Source: Methylobacterium sp. DB0501 (lineage in GTDB: Bacteria; Pseudomonadota; Alphaproteobacteria; Rhizobiales; Beijerinckiaceae). Taken from it: a stretch of 64,000 nucleotides of DNA. This document shows positions 7,576 to 16,953 of this stretch, one piece after another. The translations under genes were made by a program, and so were the position numbers. A model generated the notes under the pieces. That model made no database searches. It was given only the letters and a program-made list of their open reading frames with translations, and was not told the DNA's origin. The stretch is from assembly GCF_011043735.1 (NCBI RefSeq), contig NZ_JAAKGV010000024.1, forward strand, positions 1 through 64,000, read 5' to 3'. Within the stretch, counting starts at the first letter, position 1. Each line of letters begins with the position of its first letter.

Positions 7576-8925
7576 CTACCCCGCCTCTCCCCGGAACACC
7601 TCCTCCATCTCCCGCCGGAACCGGATCGCCGGGTCGTCGGCCGAGTACGACACGTCGTCCCAGCTCACCGGCGTCCCGGCGGCGACGGGCCGGGTGAGGG
7701 TGAGGCCGTGGGCGAGGCCGATCGGCAGGCCGCCGGCCTCGAGCGAGTCGCGGGCCGGCATCAGCCGGCCGTAGACCGTGTAGCCGCCCTCGCCGTCGAG
7801 GCGCTCGCCGGCCTTCAGGTCGCGCTTGGCGGTCGCCACCACGTCGCCGGAGAAGCCCCGGGTGGTGCCGGTGGGTTCGCCCCGCACCGCGATGCTGGCG
7901 ACCGACAGGCCGAGCTCGAGCCCGATCAGGTGGTAGGGCTTGTACATCGCGCTGTAGGTGCCGCTCGGGTCGGTCTTCAGGCCGTACTCCGAAAAGCACC
8001 TGCGGACGTAGTCGGAGGGGGCCTCGAAGGTGGCGTAGACGCCCCAGCGCAGGTCGCGAAAGACCGGGCGGCCGTCGCGCTCCAGGGACGAGACCACCTC
8101 GACGGTGCCGTCCACCGGCAGGATGCCGCCGGCGGATCGGGGCTTCAGCAGGGTCGGCAGGTCATCGACGCCGCAGGCCGGGAAGGCGAGGCCGGCGGGC
8201 GGCGGGGTCAGGTCGCAGGCATTGGCGACTGCCGCCATCTCCAGCGCCGACTTGGTGCCGTCGAGGAAGGAGTTGAACATCTGCGGGTTGAAGTCGCCGC
8301 CGGCGACCTGCTCTGGCGTAAACCCGTAATGGCCCCAGACCGTGTCGGGGGTCGAGGCGTGGTAGACCGGCAGGTACTTGGTGCCCTTGCCGGCGCAGAC
8401 CACCCGGAAGCCGGCCGTGCGGGCCCAGTCGACGATCTCGGCGATGAGCGCCGGCTGATCGCCGTAGGCGAAGGAATAGACGATGCCGGCCTCCGCCGCC
8501 CGGCGGGCGATCAGCGGGCCGGCCAGCGCATCGGCCTCGACATTGACCATCACGATGTGGCGCCCGTGCCGGCAGCAGGCCAGCGCGTGGCGGATGCCGG
8601 CGCCGGGATGGCCGGTCGCCTCGACGATCACCTCGATCCCGTCCGCGGCGATCAGGCCCTCGGCATCGTCCGTGAGGAAGGTCGTGCCGTTGCGCATCGC
8701 TTCGGCGGCGCTCGTCGCCCCGTAGCGCTCCGCCGGCCAGCCGACCCGGTCGAGGGCGGCCCGCGCCCGCTGCGGATCGAGATCGGCGATGCCGACGACG
8801 TGCAGGCCCGGCGTGCGCGGCGCCTGCGACAGGAACATCGAGCCGAACTTGCCGGCCCCGATCACCCCGATCCGCACCGGATTGCCGGCTTCGGCCCGCG
8901 CCGCGAGCTTGTGGTACAGGCTCAT
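7576..8925 (-). CDS. NAD(P)-binding oxidoreductase with C-terminal SAF domain
   Basis: 449 residues. The N-terminal Rossmann motif VIGAGKFGSMFLSQ (about residues 21-34) resembles homoserine dehydrogenases. The middle contains EVIVEATGHPGAGIRHA and MVNVEADAL. The C-terminal region, with AKRDLKAGERLDGEGGYTVYG, is an SAF-type fold. This layout is known from homoserine-dehydrogenase-like proteins of sugar or polyol metabolism; the substrate is not known. ATG 8925 has a GGGGAGGATGAC ribosome-binding site. It stands alone, with the Hint gene downstream in the same direction after 505 bp. Confidence 0.75.
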   Translation of the reverse strand: MSLYHKLAARAEAGNPVRIGVIGAGKFGSMFLSQAPRTPGLHVVGIADLDPQRARAALDRVGWPAERYGATSAAEAMRNGTTFLTDDAEGLIAADGIEVIVEATGHPGAGIRHALACCRHGRHIVMVNVEADALAGPLIARRAAEAGIVYSFAYGDQPALIAEIVDWARTAGFRVVCAGKGTKYLPVYHASTPDTVWGHYGFTPEQVAGGDFNPQMFNSFLDGTKSALEMAAVANACDLTPPPAGLAFPACGVDDLPTLLKPRSAGGILPVDGTVEVVSSLERDGRPVFRDLRWGVYATFEAPSDYVRRCFSEYGLKTDPSGTYSAMYKPYHLIGLELGLSVASIAVRGEPTGTTRGFSGDVVATAKRDLKAGERLDGEGGYTVYGRLMPARDSLEAGGLPIGLAHGLTLTRPVAAGTPVSWDDVSYSADDPAIRFRREMEEVFRGEAG

Positions 8926-9057
8926 GTCATCCTCCCCGGACGGCCGGCGGCCGCCCATCCTTCCCGTCGGCGCTCATTCGGGCGCCGTTGCGTGAACCGT
9001 CACGGATCGGCAGCATCCGGTCAACCGGCGAAGGCCGCGCGGGGATGGGATGAAGGC

Positions 9058-9294
9058 ATGACGTTCACATTCGCGCGGCTGACGCCGGAACTCCTGGTCA
9101 CCGATCTCGCGCGCAGCCTGCATTTCCGGGTCGAGCTGATTGGCTTCCGGGTCGCCTTCGACCGGCCGCGAGCCTGGGGCAGCGGCCGTTGGGCGTGGGG
9201 TAAAATTTTTGGAACGCTCGCTCGGGATCGGGCCGAGGCCGCTCCTGCGCTCCAGGGCCGCGACAGTGGCACCGGAGTGCCCCGGCGGATGTGA
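9058..9294 (+). pseudogene. Truncated VOC (glyoxalase/bleomycin-resistance) gene
   Basis: The first 35 residues (LTPELLVTDLARSL, then ELIGFRVAFDRP) are the opening beta-alpha unit of a vicinal-oxygen-chelate protein. After FDRP the similarity ends, and the frame runs through unrelated sequence to TGA 9292. A full family member needs about 120-140 residues with metal ligands that are missing here. A usable GGGATGGGA site precedes ATG 9058. It is best read as a 3'-deleted remnant next to the kup terminus. Confidence 0.6.
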
Positions 9295-9334
9295 ATTCCG
9301 CCGGGAGAATCGCATCGGCACGCCCGCCTGATCC

Positions 9335-11266
9335 TCAGATCTCGATCTCCGTCCCCACCTCCATCACCTGCCGGGTCGGCACGCAGAAGAAGGCGCCGGT
9401 GCGCTCGCCGTTGCGCGCCATGAAGGCGAACAGGGCCTCGCGCCAGGCCGCCATGCCGCGGTGGTTGTGCTTCGGGATGACCGTCTCGTGGCCGATGAAG
9501 ACCGTGACGTCCTCGACGAACTCGGCCGGAAGGCCGCGATGCGCCACCGCGCAGGCCAGCCCGTCGGGAATCGAGGCGTCCTCCATGTAGCCGTAGCGGA
9601 GCGTCACCCGGTAGAGGTCGGGGGCGATCCGGGTCACCTCGGCGCGCTCGGTGGCCGGCACGACCGGCTTCTCCTCGTAGAGGGCGGTGACGATGCTGCA
9701 GCGGGACGGCAGGGCGTGGCTGCGCTCCACCAGTCGGCTCATGTGGAGCGGGATGCCCTTGGTGGCCGAGGAGAGGAACGCCCCCGCCCCCGGCAGCCGG
9801 ATCGGCGGATCGGCCCGCAGGGCGGCCAGGAACGCGCCCTCGTCCTGGCGGGCGTCGGCCCGGTAGGCCTCGATCAGGCGGTTGCCCTGGAGCCAGGTCA
9901 GCATCGTCACGGCGACGATCGCGGTGAGCACCAGGGGATACCAGCCGCCCTCGAACACCTTCACGCTGTTGGCCGACAGGAACACGAGGTCGATGATCAG
10001 GAACAGTCCGTTGACCACGAGGACGATCAGCAGGCTGTAGCCCCAGCGCCGGGCGATCAGGGCGGCGAGCAGGGTCGTGATCGCCATCAGGAGCGAGACC
10101 GCGATGCCGTAGGCGCCGGCGAGCGCGTCCGAGGTCTCGAAGATCAGGACGGCGCTCAGGGTCGCGGCGGCGAGCAGCCAGTTCACGATCGGCACGTAGA
10201 TCTGGCCGCGCTCGTCCCGCGCCGTGTGGACGATGCGGATATAGGGCAGGAAACCGAGCTGGACCGCCTGCTGGGTCAGCGAGAACACGCCCGAGATGAT
10301 CGCCTGCGAGGCGATGACGGTGGCGAGCGTGGCGAGCCCGATCAGCGGGTAATGCGCCCAGTTGGGGGCGAGGTGGTAGAACGGGTTCTCGATCGCGTCG
10401 GGCTCGGCGAGCAGCACCGCGCCCTGGCCGAAATAGTTGATGACGAGGGCCGGCAGCACCAGGACGAACCAGGCCAGCCGGATCGGCCGGGCGCCGAAAT
10501 GGCCGAGATCGGCGTACATCGCCTCGCCGCCGGTCACCGCCAGGAAGGCGGCGCCGAGCATCGCGAAGCTGACGCCCCAGCCCGCATGGGTCAGGAAGTC
10601 GACCGCCTTCAACGGGTTGAGGGCGCCGAGGATCTGCGGCGCGTGCAGGATGCCGCCCAGACCCAGCACGGCGAGGACGCAGAACCACACCAGCATCACC
10701 GGCCCGAAGATCCGCCCGATGAAGTCCGCGCCCTTGCTCTGGATCAGGAACAGCCCGATCAGGATCACCAGCGTGATCGGCACCACCGCGCGGGCGAGCC
10801 CGGGTGCCTCGACCTTCAGGCCCTCGACGGCACTGAGCACCGAGATCGCCGGCGTGATCGCCCCGTCGCCGTAGAGGAGCGCGGCGCCGATCAGCCCGAC
10901 GACGAGGAGGAGGCCGGCCCCGCTGCGCGGCTCGGCATGGCGGGCACCCAGCAGCGCCAGCATCGCCACGATGCCGCCCTCGCCGTGATTGTCGGCCCGC
11001 AGGATCAGCACGGCGTATTTGAGCGACACCACGACGAGGAGGGCCCACAGGATCAGCGACACCGCGCCGATCACCGCCGCGGGCTCGGCCTGGCCGTGGC
11101 CGGCGGCCCGCACCGCTTCCTTGAAGGCGTAGAGCGGGCTGGTGCCGATATCGCCGTAGACGACCCCGAGGGCGCCGAGCAGCAGAGCGGGCTTCAGGCG
11201 CCGGGCCGGCTCCGGGGCCGGTGCCGTCGACGATGTTTCCTCTTCCGTGCCGATGAGCTGGCCCAC
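9335..11266 (-). CDS. kup: Low-affinity potassium transporter Kup
   Basis: 643 residues, the usual length. After a 30-residue variable tail the family signature ALGVVYGDIGTSPLYAFKE appears, followed by about 12 hydrophobic segments (including LLYGDGAITPAISVLSAVEG and GGEAMYADLGHFG) and a cytoplasmic C-terminal domain ending in TEIEI. It imports K+ with protons across the inner membrane. The start is GTG 11266 with GGAGGCG upstream; no in-frame ATG fits. Divergent from the SDR gene, with a shared 198-bp promoter region. Confidence 0.95.
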   Translation of the reverse strand: MGQLIGTEEETSSTAPAPEPARRLKPALLLGALGVVYGDIGTSPLYAFKEAVRAAGHGQAEPAAVIGAVSLILWALLVVVSLKYAVLILRADNHGEGGIVAMLALLGARHAEPRSGAGLLLVVGLIGAALLYGDGAITPAISVLSAVEGLKVEAPGLARAVVPITLVILIGLFLIQSKGADFIGRIFGPVMLVWFCVLAVLGLGGILHAPQILGALNPLKAVDFLTHAGWGVSFAMLGAAFLAVTGGEAMYADLGHFGARPIRLAWFVLVLPALVINYFGQGAVLLAEPDAIENPFYHLAPNWAHYPLIGLATLATVIASQAIISGVFSLTQQAVQLGFLPYIRIVHTARDERGQIYVPIVNWLLAAATLSAVLIFETSDALAGAYGIAVSLLMAITTLLAALIARRWGYSLLIVLVVNGLFLIIDLVFLSANSVKVFEGGWYPLVLTAIVAVTMLTWLQGNRLIEAYRADARQDEGAFLAALRADPPIRLPGAGAFLSSATKGIPLHMSRLVERSHALPSRCSIVTALYEEKPVVPATERAEVTRIAPDLYRVTLRYGYMEDASIPDGLACAVAHRGLPAEFVEDVTVFIGHETVIPKHNHRGMAAWREALFAFMARNGERTGAFFCVPTRQVMEVGTEIEI

Positions 11267-11464
11267 GGGTCGCCTCCGCCGGCACGCCCGGGCGCTCCGT
11301 CCCGCTGCCGCATGCAGGAACGCGGATCGGCGCGTCCGGCTCCGCCGCGGCGGCGGCCTAGGCGAGGACGCTATGCCGTGACGGCAGAGCACGGCCGCCC
11401 GGCGGGACCCTCCCGCTCCCCAGGCGTTGTCCCGCCGACCAAGTGCGAACAAAGGACCCGGGAC

Positions 11465-12526
11465 ATGACGGAAACCGTGCTGATCGTCGGCGCGAGCGGC
11501 ATCGTCGGCAGCGCCGCGGCGGCGGTGATGAACGAGGCCGGATGGACGGTGCTGGGGCTCGCCCGCAACCCGTCGGCGCAGGTCGGCGTCGAGCCCGTCG
11601 CCGCCGACCTGCAGGACGCGGAGGGTCTCAAGGCCGCGCTGGCGCCGCACCGGCCGACCCGGGTGGTGCTCTCGACCTGGATGCGCCGGCCGACCGAGGC
11701 CGAGATGATCCGGGTCAACGGCGCGATGGTGCGCAACCTGCTCGACGCGTTGCAACCCGCCCGCAGCGTGCGCCACGTCGCCCTGGTGACGGGGCTGAAG
11801 CACTATCTCGGCCCGTTCGAGGCCTACGGGAAGGGTGCGGTGCCCCAGACCCCGTTCCGCGAGGAGCAGGGCCGGCTGCCGGTCGAGAACTTCTACTACG
11901 CGCAGGAGGACGAGGTCTTCGCCGCGGCCGGGCGCGACGGCTTCTCGTGGAGCGTGCACCGCCCGCACACCGTCATCGGCAAGGCGGTCGGCAACGCGAT
12001 GAACATGGGCACCACGCTCGCGGTCTACGCCACACTCTGCCGCGAGACCGGCCGGCCGTTCCGCTTCCCCGGTTCCGCCATGCAGTGGAACGGGCTCACC
12101 GACATGACCGACGCGCGGCTGCTCGCCCGCCACCTGCTCTGGGCCTCCACGGCCCCCCAGGCGGCGAACCAGGACTTCAACGTGGTGAACGGCGACGTCT
12201 TCCGCTGGAGCTGGATGTGGGGCCGCCTCGCAGCCTGGTTCGGCCTCGAGCCCGCCCCCTTCGACGGCACGGTGCGCCCGCTGGAGGAGCAGATGGCCGG
12301 CGACGCCCCGCTCTGGGCCGAGATCGCGACGCGGCACGGCCTCGCCGAGCCGGATCTCGACCGTCTCGCCTCGCCCTGGCACACCGATGCCGATCTCGGC
12401 CGGCCGATCGAGGTCGTCACCGACATGAGCAAGAGCCGCCGCCTCGGCTTCCTCGACTACCAGCCGACCGACGACGCCTTCCTCGACCTGTTCGCGCGCC
12501 TGCGCGCGGACCGATTGATCCCCTGA
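11465..12526 (+). CDS. Atypical SDR oxidoreductase (PRISE-like)
   Basis: 353 residues. The Rossmann motif VLIVGASGIVGSAAA is at residues 5-19. TGLKHYLGPFEAYG and the catalytic-type tyrosine in ENFYYAQEDEVF, with HRPHTVIG after it, match the progesterone 5-beta-reductase/iridoid-synthase-like branch of extended SDRs, which uses NADPH to reduce enones. The natural substrate in bacteria is unclear. ATG 11465 follows GGGAC. Monocistronic, with the chemoreceptor 134 bp downstream. Confidence 0.8.
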   Translation: MTETVLIVGASGIVGSAAAAVMNEAGWTVLGLARNPSAQVGVEPVAADLQDAEGLKAALAPHRPTRVVLSTWMRRPTEAEMIRVNGAMVRNLLDALQPARSVRHVALVTGLKHYLGPFEAYGKGAVPQTPFREEQGRLPVENFYYAQEDEVFAAAGRDGFSWSVHRPHTVIGKAVGNAMNMGTTLAVYATLCRETGRPFRFPGSAMQWNGLTDMTDARLLARHLLWASTAPQAANQDFNVVNGDVFRWSWMWGRLAAWFGLEPAPFDGTVRPLEEQMAGDAPLWAEIATRHGLAEPDLDRLASPWHTDADLGRPIEVVTDMSKSRRLGFLDYQPTDDAFLDLFARLRADRLIP

Positions 12527-12660
12527 GGTCTTGCAGCGCCCGGCCCCGGGCCGGGCGCTGACAAGCAGAACCCGTCCGATCAACCACGATCTGCAGCGAG
12601 ATCGTAGGAATTGCTTCAGACCTCATCCTTACCCTGCCCGGGGTGAGGAGATACGAGAGA

Positions 12661-15042
12661 ATGTCCATCAGGGCGCGCGTATTCGGGGGATTCGGGCTGA
12701 TCCTCCTGCTGACGGTCGCGGTTGCGGCGATCGGGTGGCACAGCCTGACGGGCTTCGCCCGGCGGGTCGATACGGCCAATGCGGCGCAGTTGCTGGCGGG
12801 GGAGATCGGCGATCTCGCGCTGGCCACCGACCGCGCCCTCAAGAGCGACGATGCGCGCCGGGACGACGCCCTGCGGGCGGCGATCGGGCGGGTGCGGGCG
12901 AGCGCCGGCACCTTCTCGGGCCGCCTCAGCGACGACCCCAAGGCGGCGGAGGCGGCAGGTGGCATCGCCGGCGCGCTCGACGGGTTCGAGGCGGCAGTGA
13001 AGGCCCTCAACGCCCAGAAGGCGGCGACGCGGGCGCTCCAGGACCGCCACGCCGCCCTCATCGCCGACCTGCAGAAGACCGTGACCGGCATCGGCACGGC
13101 GCAGGAGCGCCAGCTCGCCGAGGCCGGCAAGGCCCTCGACAAGGCGCTCGCCGACCAGAAGGGCGCCACCAACACCGCCGTCGTCGTGGCCTTCGCGATC
13201 CGCTCGGCGCTCGAGATGCAGGTGCTGCAGGTCGCGTTCCTCGCCGGCGACGGCGAGGACGGCAAGCTGGAGATCCAGTCGAAGGTGAATTCCGTCGCCG
13301 TGCTGCTGCGCCGCCTCGGCGCCATGACCTCGCTCGAGACCGTCGAGCCGGCGCTGAAGGCCCTCGACGCGTATCAGGCCAAGATCGAGGAGCCGTTCGG
13401 GCCGGGCGGCCGGGCGGAGCGCGGCGAGGAACTCGCGCCGCTGTTCGCCAGCCTGATCGTCGGCCTGCGCCAGATCGAGCAGGCGCAGAACAACGCCCAG
13501 ACCGCCGCCCAGGTGGTCTTGCGCCAGCAGCAGGACAAGGTCGCTTCGGGGACCGGTCTGCTCATCGCCAGCGGCAAGGCGATCTCCGCCGCCAAGGAGG
13601 CGCAGATGCAGGAGCAGCGCCTGATCCTGGTCCGCGACGCGGAGGCCGCCAAGGCGGTCGAGGCCGCCGCCGACACGCTGATCGACCAGGCCGAGACGAT
13701 CCTCTACGGCGACATCGACGCCGCCGCCCAGACGGTGCTGCGCGATCTGACCGCGAAGGTGCGCGGGTTCCAGGCCAGCATCCCGGAGATCGTCAAGGCC
13801 AACGAGGCGCAAGCCAGGATCTTCGCCGACCTCGACCGCCGCTCGTCCGAGCTGGTCGCGGCCGCCCAGGGGATCGGCGCGAGCGAGCTGACCCAGCTCG
13901 CCGCCGAGCGCGACCGCGCCCTGTGGCTGCTCGCCGGCGGCGTCGGCCTCGCCTGCGCTATCGGCGCGGCTCTGGCCCTGCTGATCGGGCGCGGCATCAC
14001 CCGGCCGATCGACCGGCTGTCGGGCGCGATGCGATCGCTCGCCGGCGGCGACCTCGCCACCGAGGTCCCGGATCAGGCGCGCCGCGACGAGATCGGCGCC
14101 ATGGCGGGGACCGTGCGGGTGTTCCGCGAGGCCCTGCTCGCCAAGGACGCCGCCGACCGGGCCGCCGCTGCCGAGGCTGCCGCCAAGGCCGAGCGGGCCG
14201 CCCGCCTCGACGCGGTGACCCGCACCTTCGAGGCCAACGTGGTGGCGATGACCGCGACGCTCGCCGAGGCCGCCACCGGCATGGAGGCGACCGCCCGCAC
14301 CATGACCCGGGCCGCCGAGACCACCAACGGCCGCTCGACCGAGGTGGCGGGCGCCGCCGAGCAGACGCTCGCCAACGTCCAGATGGTGGCGGCGGCGAGC
14401 GAGGAGCTGTCGGTCTCGATCGGCGGCATCGCCGCCCAGGTGGCCCAGTCGTCGGACATCGCCCGCGATGCGGTCGACCAGGCGCGCCGGACCGACGAGA
14501 CGGTGCAGCGGCTGGTGAAGTCCGCCGACCAGATCGGCGACATCGTGAGCCTGATCTCGTCGATCGCCGGGCAGACCAACCTTCTGGCGCTCAACGCCAC
14601 CATCGAGGCGGCGCGGGCCGGCGAGGCGGGCCGCGGCTTCGCGGTCGTCGCCGCCGAGGTCAAGGAGCTGGCGAGCCAGACGAGCCGCGCCACCGCCGAG
14701 ATCGCCCAGCAGATCGGCCACATCCAGGAGACCACCGGCGGCGTCGTCCAGGCGATCCGGGACATCTCCGGAGTGATCGAGCGGATGTCGGAGATCGCCA
14801 TGGGCGTGGCCGGCGCCGTCGACCAGCAGGGCTCGGCGACCCAGGAGATCGCCCGCAACGTCCAGCACGCGGCGCAAGGCACGCAGGCCGTGACGACCGG
14901 CATCGTGGCGGTGCAGCGCGAGGCCGGCAGCACGGGCGCTGCCGCGACGGAGGTGCTCGGCGCCGCCGACCGTCTCGGGCGCTATGCCGGCGAGCTGGAG
15001 CGCGAGGTGGCGGTGTTTTTGGAGGGGGTGAAGGCGGCCTGA
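12661..15042 (+). CDS. Methyl-accepting chemotaxis protein
   Basis: 793 residues. TM1 is at about 8-28, then comes a large helical periplasmic sensor region of about 390 residues. TM2 is near 421-443, a HAMP domain starts at RGITRPIDRL, and a coiled-coil signalling domain follows. Its hairpin tip contains IAGQTNLLALNATIEAARAG (about 637-656), the CheW/CheA-binding core. The long helical sensor resembles helical-bimodular or PilJ-like ligand domains; the ligand is unknown. GAGGAG precedes ATG 12661. A strong hairpin follows at 15082. Confidence 0.93.
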   Translation: MSIRARVFGGFGLILLLTVAVAAIGWHSLTGFARRVDTANAAQLLAGEIGDLALATDRALKSDDARRDDALRAAIGRVRASAGTFSGRLSDDPKAAEAAGGIAGALDGFEAAVKALNAQKAATRALQDRHAALIADLQKTVTGIGTAQERQLAEAGKALDKALADQKGATNTAVVVAFAIRSALEMQVLQVAFLAGDGEDGKLEIQSKVNSVAVLLRRLGAMTSLETVEPALKALDAYQAKIEEPFGPGGRAERGEELAPLFASLIVGLRQIEQAQNNAQTAAQVVLRQQQDKVASGTGLLIASGKAISAAKEAQMQEQRLILVRDAEAAKAVEAAADTLIDQAETILYGDIDAAAQTVLRDLTAKVRGFQASIPEIVKANEAQARIFADLDRRSSELVAAAQGIGASELTQLAAERDRALWLLAGGVGLACAIGAALALLIGRGITRPIDRLSGAMRSLAGGDLATEVPDQARRDEIGAMAGTVRVFREALLAKDAADRAAAAEAAAKAERAARLDAVTRTFEANVVAMTATLAEAATGMEATARTMTRAAETTNGRSTEVAGAAEQTLANVQMVAAASEELSVSIGGIAAQVAQSSDIARDAVDQARRTDETVQRLVKSADQIGDIVSLISSIAGQTNLLALNATIEAARAGEAGRGFAVVAAEVKELASQTSRATAEIAQQIGHIQETTGGVVQAIRDISGVIERMSEIAMGVAGAVDQQGSATQEIARNVQHAAQGTQAVTTGIVAVQREAGSTGAAATEVLGAADRLGRYAGELEREVAVFLEGVKAA

Positions 15043-15081
15043 CGACGGGGCCGTCCACCCGGACCGGCGGCGGAACGATGC

Positions 15082-15117
15082 GAGGGGGCGGACGGGCGAG
15101 ACCCCGTCCGCCCCCTC
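15082..15117. terminator. Bidirectional terminator hairpin
   Basis: Perfect 15-bp stem (gagggggcggacggg and complement) with a 6-base loop, between the convergent chemoreceptor and hydratase genes. T-rich sequence is weak on both sides, so the strength is uncertain. Confidence 0.7.
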
Positions 15118-15156
15118 TCTCGCGTCGGAGGACCCCGACGGGTGTCGATGAGGCCT

Positions 15157-15981
15157 CTACGCCCCGACCCGCACCGTCAGCCCACCCAATCCCCCCAGCT
15201 CCGCCCGCACCACGTCCCCCGCCTCGATCGGCAGCGGCACCGTGGTGGTGCCGGTGGTGACGATCTCGCCCTTTCGCAGGGTCACGCCCTGCGCCGAGAG
15301 CGCGTTGGCGAGCCAGGTCAGGGCGAGGCGCGGGTCGTCGAGGGCGTTGCCGCCGCGGCCCTCATGGGGCTCGCGGCCTTCCGCGGCGATCCGGGTCGGG
15401 AGGGCGGCGAGGTCGAGGGCGCGCCAGCCCTCCGGCGCCGGGGGACCGAGGACGAAGAGGTGGGCGCAAGCATTATCGGCGATCAGGGCCGCCTCGCCGG
15501 CGCGCTCGAAGGCCTCCAGCCGCGAATCCGGGAACTCGATCGCCGGGTGGGCGCCGGCCACCGCCGCCATCACCTCCTCGACCGTGTAGGGCTCCGGGCG
15601 GGGCGGGAGGTCGGCTCCCATCCGGAACGCCACCTCGGGCTCGGCCACCCGCATCTGGTTGTGGGCGAGCGGCACCGGCTCGTCCGCGGACAGGACCTGC
15701 TCGGCGAGGAGCCGCCCGGCGAGCGGCCCGTCGGCGCCGATATGGCGCTGGCCGGCCAGGCTCGTGGCGGCGATCTTCCAGCCATAGAGGGCCGAGGCGC
15801 TGCGCGGCTCGAGCAAGGCCTGGATCCGGTAGGCGGCGGTGCGGTCGGGCGGCGCGAGTTCCGGCGGCAGGGCGGCAAGGAGGCGCCCCTCGCGCCAGTG
15901 CCGCCAGAGCAGGTCGGAGATCGCTTGCAAGGAGGTTCCTTGCAAGGAGGTCGCTTGCGACGAGGCCGCTTGGAGCGTCAC
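15157..15981 (-). CDS. 2-keto-4-pentenoate hydratase / FAH-family enzyme
   Basis: 274 residues. AEPEVAFRMGADLP carries the two acidic metal ligands, and IEFPDSRL and ADNACAHLFVLG are typical of the hydratase/decarboxylase branch of meta-cleavage pathways. The GTG start at 15981 overlaps the stop of the upstream SDR (GTGA), indicating coupling. The first 20 residues come from three 15-bp tandem repeats (15926-15970) and are probably dispensable; the conserved part begins around ISDLLWRHW. Together with the SDR and the nearby RraA-like aldolase it suggests breakdown of a ring-cleavage product. Confidence 0.82.
   Translation of the reverse strand: MTLQAASSQATSLQGTSLQAISDLLWRHWREGRLLAALPPELAPPDRTAAYRIQALLEPRSASALYGWKIAATSLAGQRHIGADGPLAGRLLAEQVLSADEPVPLAHNQMRVAEPEVAFRMGADLPPRPEPYTVEEVMAAVAGAHPAIEFPDSRLEAFERAGEAALIADNACAHLFVLGPPAPEGWRALDLAALPTRIAAEGREPHEGRGGNALDDPRLALTWLANALSAQGVTLRKGEIVTTGTTTVPLPIEAGDVVRAELGGLGGLTVRVGA
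15926..15970. repeat. 15-bp tandem repeat in the hydratase 5' end
   Basis: Three units of a 15-bp sequence (tgcaaggaggttcct, tgcaaggaggtcgct, tgcgacgaggccgct). They encode a repeated TSLQ-type peptide at the N-terminus of the hydratase and are in frame. Confidence 0.7.
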
Positions 15982-16796
15982 GCGACCCTCCCGGTCAGGC
16001 CGCCATCGACGGGGAGCGCCACGCCGGTGATGTAGGCGGCCTCGTCGGAGGCCAGGAACAGGGCGGCGTTGGCGACGTCCCAGGCGGTGCCCATCCGGCC
16101 CATCGGGCAGGCGGCGTCGCGGGCGCGCACCATGTCGTCCGGGTCCTGGTACTGGCCGGAGATCTGCTGGTGGATCAGCGGCGTGTTCATCAGGCCGGGC
16201 ATGATCGCGTTCGCGCGGATCCCGTCCTTCGCGTATTGCAGCGCGAGCCCTAAGGTAAAGTTGTTCACCGCGGCCTTGGCGGCATAGTAGGCGGCGTACG
16301 GATAGCCGGTGTAGCGGATCGCCGCCGCCGACGAGATGTTGACGATGCTGCCCGCGCGCTGCGCCAGCATGTGCGGCAGCACGTGCTTGCAGGTGAGGAA
16401 GCAGGTGGTGAGGTTGAGGTCGAGGGTGCGGTGCCAGTCGGCCTCGCTCAGCTCCACGGGACCGCCCATCTGGGCGTAGCCGACATTGTTGTGCAGCACG
16501 TCGATGCGGCCTTGCGCGGCCATCACCTCGGCGACGAGGGCCGCGACCGCGGCCGAATCGGTAGCGTCGCACGCCGCGGCCGTGGCGGCGCCGTCCTCGC
16601 GGCGGATGATCTCGGCCGTCTCTTCCGCCGCCTCGCGCCGTACGTCGACGCAGACCACCCGGGCGCCGTGGCGCGCGAAGGTCACCGCCGCGGCCTTGCC
16701 GTTGCCCCAGCCCGGCCCCGCCGAGCCGGCCCCAAACAGCAATGCCACCTTGCCCTCGAGCCGTCGCGAGCCCGGGACGCTCCCGCCCTCCGCCAT
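15978..16796 (-). CDS. Short-chain dehydrogenase/reductase
   Basis: 272 residues. It has the cofactor motif FGAGSAGPGWGNGKA near residue 22 (a slightly extended form of TGxxxGIG), then VLHNNVGY, the catalytic Ser in NISSAAAIRYTG and the YAAYYAAKAAV Tyr/Lys pair, and ends with the usual GVALPVDGG. Oxidises or reduces an alcohol/ketone with NAD(P). GGGAGGACC precedes ATG 16796. First gene of a two-gene operon with the hydratase; divergent from the RraA-like gene. Confidence 0.88.
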   Translation of the reverse strand: MAEGGSVPGSRRLEGKVALLFGAGSAGPGWGNGKAAAVTFARHGARVVCVDVRREAAEETAEIIRREDGAATAAACDATDSAAVAALVAEVMAAQGRIDVLHNNVGYAQMGGPVELSEADWHRTLDLNLTTCFLTCKHVLPHMLAQRAGSIVNISSAAAIRYTGYPYAAYYAAKAAVNNFTLGLALQYAKDGIRANAIMPGLMNTPLIHQQISGQYQDPDDMVRARDAACPMGRMGTAWDVANAALFLASDEAAYITGVALPVDGGLTGRVA

Positions 16797-16841
16797 GTCG
16801 GTCCTCCCTCGGCCCCCTGGGGGGAGCCATGTTGTCCTCAC

Positions 16842-16886
16842 GCCTGTCGGCGCACCGGTTTCTTGTTGGGCGGCGCCTGTCGGCGC
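16842..16886. promoter_or_regulatory. Direct repeats in a divergent promoter region
   Basis: The 12-mer gcctgtcggcgc occurs at 16842-16853 and 16875-16886, 33 bp apart (about three helical turns), between the divergent SDR and RraA-like genes. The spacing suggests a binding site for one regulator acting on both, but no regulator gene is adjacent. Confidence 0.35.
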
Positions 16887-16953
16887 CTGCCGGCACAGCC
16901 TATAGAGATCGGAGACCGGCCGCAAAGTGAAGACGGCCCCGAGAGGAGACGCC

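Noticed and set aside
9058..9294. Intact small VOC protein
   Set aside because: Homology ends after about 35 residues and the metal ligands of the fold are absent.
9461..11460. Plus-strand frame opposite kup joined to the SDR frame
   Set aside because: Only the part from 11465 encodes a recognisable protein. The rest is the antisense of a clear potassium transporter.
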